Shown here piece after piece: positions 1-6,200 of a DNA stretch of 9,419 bases (positions within the stretch are counted from its first letter, which is position 1; the number at the start of each line of letters is the position of its first letter). The stretch comes from Pseudomonadota bacterium (GTDB taxonomy: Bacteria; Myxococcota; Myxococcia; Myxococcales; Myxococcaceae). Position numbers and translations under genes: made by a program. The notes beneath the pieces were generated by a model, which did not search any database, was not told the DNA's origin, and was given only the letters and a program-made list of their open reading frames with translations. The DNA lies in assembly GCA_023424585.1 (NCBI GenBank), contig JAFADT010000685.1, positions 1 to 9,419 of the forward strand, in the 5' to 3' direction.

Positions 1-391
1 GCTCTGCCTCCAGCGCCTCGCCGTTCACCGTCACCGGCTGGGACTGCGCCAGCCGCTCCACCTGCCAGCCGCCGTCCGGCGTGGGGTGCAGCGCCAGCTG
101 GTCTCGCGACACCGTGGCGTCATTCACCACGAAGGTGTTTTGCGACGCGCGCCCCAGCTTCAGGGGGCCCCGGTCCGCCACCCCCATCAGCTCGAAGCAC
201 AGCGCGTCGCCCGCGGGCAGGCAGTCGCGCAGGTCCATCATGGGCAGCCGCGTGGCCGCCACGTTCTGCTCGTCGGGGACGTTCCACGCGCCCGCCTCCC
301 ACACCAACCACGCGTGCGGGTACTTGGCGTTGAACTTCTCCTGGAGTGCCATGTGCTGCCGGATGAGCAGCGAGAGCAACAGGGCTCGCAT
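1..391 (-). CDS. FHA-domain protein, 3' end cut by window edge
   Basis: Forkhead-associated domains bind phosphothreonine peptides, so this is probably a cytoplasmic reader of Ser/Thr kinase signalling. The visible 130 residues start at ATG (389-391), with an in-frame TGA two codons upstream, so no longer N-terminus is possible. An N-terminal region of about 75 residues, without a recognised domain and starting with a short hydrophobic stretch (MRALLLSLLIRQ), precedes the FHA fold. FHA landmarks are L79-G80-R81, the strand NTFVVND (85-91), V94-S95-R96-D97-Q98 where the family usually has SRxH, and V122-N123-G124. The canonical His of the SxxH motif is Gln here. The gene lies 89 bases downstream of an ATP-grasp gene and in the same direction, in a run led by a Ser/Thr kinase. 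No good Shine-Dalgarno is visible; a GGAG lies about 13 bases upstream. The missing C-terminus could hold further domains. The FHA call is fairly secure; the binding partner is unknown. Confidence 0.8.
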   Translation of the reverse strand, partial: MRALLLSLLIRQHMALQEKFNAKYPHAWLVWEAGAWNVPDEQNVAATRLPMMDLRDCLPAGDALCFELMGVADRGPLKLGRASQNTFVVNDATVSRDQLALHPTPDGGWQVERLAQSQPVTVNGEALEAE

Positions 392-480
392 GCCTCAGTC
401 ATAACTCCATCCGCCGCTTCCGTGTCGCCCCAGCGGCCATCCAGGTGTCCACGATTGGGCGAATGGGCCGTCCACCGAGG

Positions 481-1335
481 CTACAACCGCGCCACGACGG
501 CCTCCGCCAGCCGCTCCGCCGCGCCCGGATCCATGGGCAGGAAGAGGCACGGCTCCGTCACCTCCACCTCCTGAAGCCGGGTGCGCCCCTCGTTGTCCGT
601 GGCCACGTCCACGCGCGCGTACAGCAGCCGCGCGCCCCCGGACGCCTCCAGCACCTCGTGCGCCACCCGGCGCTCCACCGGGTCCTCCGGCGTGAAGCCG
701 CGCGGCTCCGTGAAGCCCCGGGGCGCGGTGGACAGCGTGGGCGGGCGGCGCACCGCGTGGCTGAAGGCGCCGTTGAAGAAGATGTAGGAGCGCTCGCCCT
801 CCGTCTCGAAGGCGCGCAGGTAGGGCTGCACCATCACGTCGCCCTCCTTCGCCAGCAGGGCCACCTGGGCGCTCGCGTCGTCCCACTGCTCGCGCCGGAA
901 GACGAAGACCTTGAGCCCGCCCGCGGCCACCGCGGGCTTGAGCACCACCGCGTCCCAGCCGCGCTCGCGCGCCGTCGCCGCCACGTCCAGCGTTCCGCCG
1001 GGAGGCACCCAGACGGTGGGCGTCAGCGGCAGGCCGCGCGCCTCCAGCGCCTTCAGGTAGCCCTTGTGCGTGTTCCACCGGAGCACGTCCGCCGGGTTGA
1101 ACAGCCGCGTGACGCTCCCCACGCGGTCCGCCCACGCGACGAACTCCTCGCGGCGCAGGTGGCTGTCCCAGGCGTTGCGCACCACCGCCGCGCGGACGCG
1201 GCTCCAGTCCACCGCGGGGTCGTCCCAGATGACCGGCTGCGCGTCCAGGCCCAGCGCGCGCAGCGCGGGCACCAGCGGCGCGTCCAGCGGGTACAGCTGC
1301 GGCAGTCCGGCGTAGGTGATGACGGCGATGTCCAA
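481..1335 (-). CDS. ATP-grasp domain protein (RimK/DcsG-like ligase)
   Basis: A 284-residue protein of the ATP-grasp superfamily, whose members use ATP to activate a carboxylate as acyl phosphate and join it to an amine or similar nucleophile. The layout matches the group that includes the D-cycloserine ligase DcsG and many uncharacterised RimK-like proteins: an N-terminal Rossmann-like part with PLVPALRALG (20-29) and VIWDDPAVDW (35-44), the NTHKGYL segment (88-94, K91), the nucleotide-binding lysine in LKPAVAAGG (K133), VQPYL (169-173), G180-E181-R182-S183, and the metal-binding end R241-V-D243 followed by LQEVEVTEPCLFL (E256, E258). The start is TTG (1333-1335). The frame has a TAG at 1372-1374 with no ATG or GTG after it, and a GGAG sits 9 bases before the TTG. 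The gene follows the kinase by 75 bases and precedes the FHA gene. There is no cycloserine gene cluster here, so a cycloserine role is not claimed; the substrate is unknown. Length is normal for the group. Confidence 0.85.
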   Translation of the reverse strand: MDIAVITYAGLPQLYPLDAPLVPALRALGLDAQPVIWDDPAVDWSRVRAAVVRNAWDSHLRREEFVAWADRVGSVTRLFNPADVLRWNTHKGYLKALEARGLPLTPTVWVPPGGTLDVAATARERGWDAVVLKPAVAAGGLKVFVFRREQWDDASAQVALLAKEGDVMVQPYLRAFETEGERSYIFFNGAFSHAVRRPPTLSTAPRGFTEPRGFTPEDPVERRVAHEVLEASGGARLLYARVDVATDNEGRTRLQEVEVTEPCLFLPMDPGAAERLAEAVVARL

Positions 1336-1344
1336 GGTGGAGGG

Positions 1345-1348
1345 CTCC
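1345..1348 (-). promoter_or_regulatory. Ribosome binding site supporting a TTG start
   Basis: On the minus strand this reads GGAG, 9 bases before the TTG at 1335. It supports TTG as the true start of the ATP-grasp gene, because an in-frame TAG lies 13 codons upstream and no ATG or GTG comes between. Confidence 0.55.
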
Positions 1349-1365
1349 GGGTGGAGGAAACGCGC

Positions 1366-1379
1366 CGCGTTCTAACGCG
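1366..1379. promoter_or_regulatory. 14-base palindrome upstream of ATP-grasp gene
   Basis: CGCGTT-CT-AACGCG is a perfect inverted repeat with a two-base centre. It lies in the 75-base gap between the kinase stop and the ATP-grasp start, about 30 bases upstream of the TTG. The site and spacing suit an operator for a dimeric regulator, but a six-base arm made largely of G and C could arise by chance in this genome. It is too short and has no T-run, so it is not a convincing terminator for the kinase gene. Confidence 0.3.
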
Positions 1380-1410
1380 CTCCCCCGCCCCGCGCATCCA
1401 CGCCCCCGGG

Positions 1411-3018
1411 TCAGGCCAGGCGCGCCAGGGGCTGCTTCCCCGCGGCCGCCGTCTCCACGGTCTGCTGCGTCAGCTGCTCCGCCAGCGCCTTCGCCTCGCG
1501 CGCCACCCGCCCCAGCTCCCCCTGGCCGTGGGGGAACGGGGCCGCGGGGCCCTCCAGCGCCAGGAGCTGCTGCCGCAGCGCCGCGCCGTGGGGCGTGCGC
1601 TTCGCCGGGTCCTTCTGGAGCAGCTGCATGACGATGAGGTCCAGCGCCAGCGGCACCGCGGGGTTGAGCTGCGAGGGCGGGACGACCTCCTGGTCCACCG
1701 CCGCGCGCAGGAGCATCTCCTCCGAGTGGCCGCTCAGCGCGCGCTGGCCGGTGAGGGCCTCGTGCAGCGTGAGCCCCAGGGCGAAGAGGTCCGCCCTCCC
1801 GTCGATGTCCTGGCCCAGGGCCTGCTCCGGCGCCATGTAGCCCAGCTTGCCGCGCACGCTGCCGGCCACCGTCAGGTGCGCGCGGGCCGCGTCGCGCGCG
1901 ATGCCGAAGTCCGACAGCTTCACCTCGCCAATGCGCGACACCAGGATGTTGGGCGGGTTCAGGTCGCGGTGCACCAGCCGCAGGGGCACGCCGTCCGCGC
2001 TGGTGCGCCGGTGCAGGTAGTCCAGCGCGGACGCCAGCTCCGCGGCCAGGAACGTCGCGGCGGCCAGGGGCAGCGGCCGGCGGTTCCGCGGGTGGAGCAG
2101 CGCGCTCAGGGGCAGCCCGTCCACGTACTCCATGGCCAGGAAGTAGGTGCCGCCGTGGCGGCCCAGGTCGAACACCTGGACGATGTTGGGGTGGTAGAGC
2201 GACGAGCACAGCTCCGCCTCGCGCCGGAACATCGTCACGAAGGCCGCGTCGTCCGCGTAGGACGGCAGGATGCGCTTCAGGGCCACCTGCTTCTCGAAGC
2301 CGCCCTCCGGCGAGTACGTGGCCCGGTACACCTCCGCCATGCCGCCCGCGCCCAGCCGCTCGTGCAGCACGTACTTGCCCATGACCTCCTGCTCGCGCAG
2401 CGCCGCGAGCGCGCTCCGGGTGCGCTCCAGGAAGTGCCGCGCCAGCGTCGCCGTCAGCGCGCCCGTGGCCACGAAGAAGAACGCGCGCACGCAGATGAAC
2501 AGCGGCGCCAGGGTGACCAGCGGCTTCTCCGGCAGCAGCGGCCGCACGAAGCCGAAGTAGAGCGCCAGGTACTCCGCCGCCACCAGCGCGCCCGCGGCCA
2601 GCCCCAGGCGCGGGTTGCTGCGCAGGCCCGCCAGCGTCACCAGCGTGCCCCAGATGACCAGCGTGGGCGCGGTGAGCGCGTAGACCGGCCCCTGGTAGCG
2701 CAGGTCGAACGTGAGCACCACCGCCGGGATGCTCACCTCGATGAACACGTTCAGCCACGGGATGGCCGGGTGGAACGCACCGGAGCGCAGCACCCACCAC
2801 ATGCACCCGTAATAGCCAGACAGCACCGTGGACAGCCCCATCAGCGCGAACGTCAGGTCCCAACCCATCGCGGGCCCCAGCGCCGCGGCCACCACCACGC
2901 AGATGGCGGACAGGATGCTCATGAAGCGCGCCACCGAAAGCTCCCGCGCCTGCGCGTCACGCCGCAGGTGCGCGTCCAGGAAGCGCGACACGGTGCTCGA
3001 TGGATTCCGGGTAATCAT
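1411..3018 (-). CDS. Membrane-anchored Hanks-type Ser/Thr protein kinase
   Basis: A 535-residue kinase that should phosphorylate Ser/Thr on cytoplasmic proteins. Residues about 31-192 are hydrophobic and look like six membrane segments (roughly 31-50, 54-76, 86-104, 110-130, 134-158, 166-192). An even number keeps N-terminus and kinase on the cytoplasmic side. The kinase domain (about 216-480) has the Gly loop LGAGGMAEV (222-230), VALK with K248, alpha-C E267, H350-R351-D352-L-N-P-P-N357, D370-F371-G372, A396-P397-E398, D410-LFALG and the late Arg R474. All catalytic residues are present. HRDLNPPN has Asn where most kinases have Lys after HRDL. The tail 481-535 has no recognised domain; no PASTA or other extracytoplasmic sensor is seen, so sensing may be in the membrane block. 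It starts at ATG (3016-3018) behind a run of seven G rather than a classical AGGAGG. It is divergent from the large lipoprotein gene and leads the run to the ATP-grasp and FHA genes. Confidence 0.93.
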   Translation of the reverse strand: MITRNPSSTVSRFLDAHLRRDAQARELSVARFMSILSAICVVVAAALGPAMGWDLTFALMGLSTVLSGYYGCMWWVLRSGAFHPAIPWLNVFIEVSIPAVVLTFDLRYQGPVYALTAPTLVIWGTLVTLAGLRSNPRLGLAAGALVAAEYLALYFGFVRPLLPEKPLVTLAPLFICVRAFFFVATGALTATLARHFLERTRSALAALREQEVMGKYVLHERLGAGGMAEVYRATYSPEGGFEKQVALKRILPSYADDAAFVTMFRREAELCSSLYHPNIVQVFDLGRHGGTYFLAMEYVDGLPLSALLHPRNRRPLPLAAATFLAAELASALDYLHRRTSADGVPLRLVHRDLNPPNILVSRIGEVKLSDFGIARDAARAHLTVAGSVRGKLGYMAPEQALGQDIDGRADLFALGLTLHEALTGQRALSGHSEEMLLRAAVDQEVVPPSQLNPAVPLALDLIVMQLLQKDPAKRTPHGAALRQQLLALEGPAAPFPHGQGELGRVAREAKALAEQLTQQTVETAAAGKQPLARLA

Positions 3019-3120
3019 GTCCCCCCCACTCTAGAACGTGGCAGGCCGCGTCATCCGCTGGCCCCCCCACACGTTGGGTGCGCTCCTACCACACCTCCTG
3101 CTGCTGGGTAGACCTTTGCA

Positions 3121-3145
3121 ACCCCATGAAGTGGACTTCGGGGGT
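3121..3145. promoter_or_regulatory. Inverted repeat, candidate operator or leader hairpin
   Basis: The core GAAGT-GG-ACTTC (3128-3139) is a perfect palindrome with five-base arms. It is flanked by ACCCC (3121-3125) on the left and GGGGT (3141-3145) on the right, which also pair, with an AT/G mismatch between the two halves. It lies about 110 bases from each start codon. It could be a binding site for a dimeric regulator between the divergent genes, or a hairpin if transcribed. Function is unproven. Confidence 0.35.
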
Positions 3146-3167
3146 CAGGTATCGCTGAAATGTTGCA

Positions 3168-3200
3168 CCCCTGCCTCACGCGGCATGAGAGGCACTGGGG
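3168..3200 (+). promoter_or_regulatory. Stem-loop in presumed lipoprotein leader
   Basis: TGCCTC (3172-3177) pairs with GAGGCA (3189-3194) around an 11-base loop. CCCC (3168-3171) can extend the stem by pairing with GGGG (3197-3200) after a two-base CT bulge. It lies 57-89 bases before the lipoprotein ATG. If transcription starts upstream, it is a leader RNA structure; otherwise it may be an operator or coincidence. Confidence 0.3.
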
Positions 3201-3234
3201 GCTTTCCTCGTCGCACCTGTTCCTTTTCCAAGCA

Positions 3235-3248
3235 CTGCCTTCGGGCAG
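3235..3248 (+). promoter_or_regulatory. UUCG-tetraloop hairpin touching the ribosome binding site
   Basis: CTGCC (3235-3239) and GGCAG (3244-3248) form a five-base-pair stem closed by TTCG (3240-3243). C(UUCG)G is one of the most stable RNA tetraloops known. Its 3' arm covers the first two bases of the Shine-Dalgarno AGGAGG (3247-3252), which is followed by ATG after four bases. The hairpin could tune ribosome access to the lipoprotein message; regulation is inferred, while the structure and overlap are visible directly. Confidence 0.45.
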
Positions 3249-3256
3249 GAGGCTTC

Positions 3257-6200
3257 ATGCGCAGCTCCCGTTTATTGCTGGCCGCTTTGGGCACAGTCCT
3301 GCTGTTGGGCAGCGCCTGTAGTTCGGATGAACCCGAGGTCACGGCGGTCTGCGGTGACGGAAAGAAGGAAGGTGCCGAGCAGTGCGATGATGGCAACACC
3401 GTCGGTGGCGACGGGTGCGAGGCGAACTGCACGCTCCCTGGCGCGAAGTGTGGCGACGGCATCAAGGCGCCCACGGAGGCCTGCGACGACGGCAACACGG
3501 TGAGCGGCGACGGGTGCGAGGCGGACTGTACCGTCACGCCCACCCAGACGACGCAGTGTTGGGCCACGCCGCCCGCGCCGCTGGCGAACGGGGCCACCTG
3601 CGAGGTGACGAAGGCGGGCACGGCGGGGAAGCTCTTCGTCGGCATCGTGCTCAAGGACGGCGAGACGCTGACGGGCGGCCAGGTGCTGGTGGACGCCCAG
3701 GGCGTCATCACCTGCGCCGCGTGCGACTGCTCGCAGGCGGCCGGCGCCGCGGAGGCCACGGTGGTGACGTGCCCCACGGGCGTCATCTCCCCGGGCCTCA
3801 TCAACCCGCATGACCACATCACCTACCCGGGCGCGCCCGTGGCCAGCACCAGCGCGGAGCGCTACGAGCACCGCCACGACTGGCGCACGGGCAACAACAA
3901 GCACACCCGGCTGAACAACCCGGCCAACTCCAAGGCGGACGCCATCCGCTGGTCGGAGCTGCGCCAGGTGATGGCGGGCACCACCTCCATCGCGGGCGCG
4001 GGCGGGCAGGCCGGGTTCCTACGCAACCTGGACGTGTCCACCGTCGCGCAGCAGGAGGGGCTGGCGGAGGGGTACGCGGACTCGGACACCTTCCCGCTGG
4101 GGGACAGCAGCGGCACCACGCTGACGGACTCGTGCTCGTACAGCTCGTTCCCGTCCGCGACGACCATCACGGGCCGCGCGTCCGCGTACCTGCCGCACAT
4201 CGCGGAGGGCATCGCGGCCACGGCGCAGAACGAGTTCCGCTGCCTGTCCTCGGGCACCGGGAACGTGCTGTTCCCGCGCTCGGCCATCATCCACGGCGTG
4301 GGCCTCACCGCCCGGGAGATTTCGGAGATGGTGGCGCACGGCACGGGCCTGGTCTGGTCGCCGCGCTCCAACATCTCGCTGTACGGCGACACGGCGATGG
4401 TGACGGCCTTCAAGCGGATGGGCGCGTCCATCTCCCTGGGCACGGACTGGATCCGCTCCGGCTCCATGAACATCCTGCGCGAGCTGCGCTGCGCGGACCA
4501 CCTCAACACCACGCGCTACGCCAAGACCTTCACGGACGAGGACCTGTGGCGCATGGTGACGGCCAACGCCGCGGACGTGGTGGACTTCTACGAGCGCGTG
4601 GGCCGCATCGCCCCGGGCAAGGTGGCGGACCTGGCCATCTTCCGCGTGGGCACGAACGCGGCCTCGCCGTTCCGCGCGGTCATCGCCGCGGAGCCGGCGG
4701 ACGTGGTGCTGACGGTGCGCGGCGGCAAGCCGCTCTACGGTGACCAGGCGCTGGTGGACGGCCTCAAGGGCACGGACACCTGCGACGCGCTGGACGTGTG
4801 CGGCACGCAGAAGGCCGCGTGCGTGAAGTCGGAGATCGGCAAGACGCTGACGGAGTTCCAGGGCTCCACGGACACCCGGGGCCTCTACCCGCTGTTCGCG
4901 TGCGGCACCCCGGAGAACGAGCCCACCTGCGATCCCTCGCGCAGCGCGGTGAACACCAGCTTCCCGGTGGCCGCCGTCAACGGCTCCACCGTCTACACGG
5001 GCGTGGCGAGCGCGGCGGACGCGGACGCGGACGGCATCGAGGACGCCTTCGACAACTGCCCCGCCATCTTCAACCCCGTGCGCCCCATGGACGACGGGCG
5101 GCAGCTGGACACGGACGGCGACGGCGTGGGTGACGCGTGCGACCCGTGCCCCCTGGAGGCGGGCACCACCGCGTGCCAGGCCTTCCGCGGCGACGACGAC
5201 GACCACGACGGCGTGCCCACCTGGCTGGACAACTGCCCCTTCGTGGCCAACGCGGTCCAGAAGGACACGGATGGCGACGGCAAGGGCGACGCGTGCGACG
5301 GCTGCCCGAGTGACGCGAACGCGTGCGCGGCCACGGATCCGTCCGACTTCGACTACGACGGCATCACCGCCCCCGGCGACAACTGCCCGCTGGTGGCCAA
5401 CCCGGACCAGCAGGACACGGATGGCGACGGCGTGGGCGACGCGTGCGACGCGTGCCCGGTGGCCAACCCCGCTGGCGCCGCGTGCGCCATCACCGTCTAC
5501 GACGTGAAGACGACGCCGCGCACCGGCAACCAGTCGCTGGTGGGCACGAAGGTGGTGGTGGACGACGTGGTGGTGACCGCGCTGGATGCGAAGGTGGACA
5601 ACGGCTACTGGGTGCAGGTGGCGCACTACCCGGCGGGCAAGGGGGCGGAGAACTCCGGCCTCTTCGTCTACAGCGCCAAGTCCGCGGTCGCGGTGGGCGA
5701 CAACATCCGCGTGGAGGGCTCGCTGAAGGACTACTTCGGCCTGCTGGAGCTGACGGACGCGAAGGTGACGAAGAACAGCGCGGCCAACCCGCTGCCGGCG
5801 CCGGAGGTGGTGCGCACGGAGGACATCCGCACCAACGGCCCGCGGGCGAAGGCGCTGGAGGGCGCGCTGGTGGAGGTCCACGACGTCTTCAACACCCGCC
5901 TGGAGAACACCAACCGCGAGTTCATCGTGGACGAGAACAAGTCCGGCAACCCGGCGTCCTCGGGCCTGATGGTGGACGACCAGGCCTTCAACTACCCCGC
6001 GCAGGTGCTGGGCACGGAGTACACCACGCTGCGCGGCGTGCTCACGTTCACCTTCAGCGACCACAAGCTGCTGCCCCGGAGCGCGGCGGACATGGTCATC
6101 CCGCTGCCGCCCCTGCCGGCGCTGACGGGCTTCACGTCCGGCGGCTTCGCGCGCGTGGGCGGCACCCAGGCCATTCCCCAGCCGCTCACCGTGAGCATCG

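Larger units (their letters stand above)
3019..3256. promoter_or_regulatory. Divergent intergenic region, kinase / lipoprotein
   Basis: This 238-base gap should contain the promoters of both the minus-strand kinase and the plus-strand lipoprotein. I see no clear -35/-10 pair of the sigma-70 type and no sigma-54 GG-N10-GC element in either direction. What does stand out is three inverted repeats on the lipoprotein side (3121-3145, 3168-3200, 3235-3248), listed separately, and a pyrimidine-rich stretch at 3202-3230. The reading frame of the lipoprotein is open through this region but lacks coding character. Confidence 0.5.

Noticed and set aside
481..1335. Calling the ATP-grasp gene dcsG (cycloserine ligase)
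   Set aside because: The similarity is at the level of the wider family, and none of the other cycloserine genes is nearby, so no gene symbol is given.
395..2863. An 822-residue open frame on the minus strand overlapping the kinase and ATP-grasp genes
   Set aside because: It is out of frame with two genes with intact catalytic motifs and shows the Gly/Ala/Arg/Pro-rich composition of a shadow frame.
445..3111. An 888-residue open frame on the plus strand across the kinase and ATP-grasp genes
   Set aside because: It is rich in Arg, Gln, His and Val without any domain pattern, and it is antisense to two well-supported genes.
3038..3256. A 73-codon N-terminal extension of the lipoprotein frame
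   Set aside because: The extension lacks a signal peptide and would bury the one that starts at 3257. The ATG at 3257 has AGGAGG and begins a proper lipoprotein signal, so the extension is taken as leader.
5108..5449. Repeated near-identical 36-base units at 150- to 156-base spacing, considered as a CRISPR-like or recombination repeat
   Set aside because: They encode the DTDGDG cores of thrombospondin type 3 repeats in frame, so protein-level repetition explains them fully.
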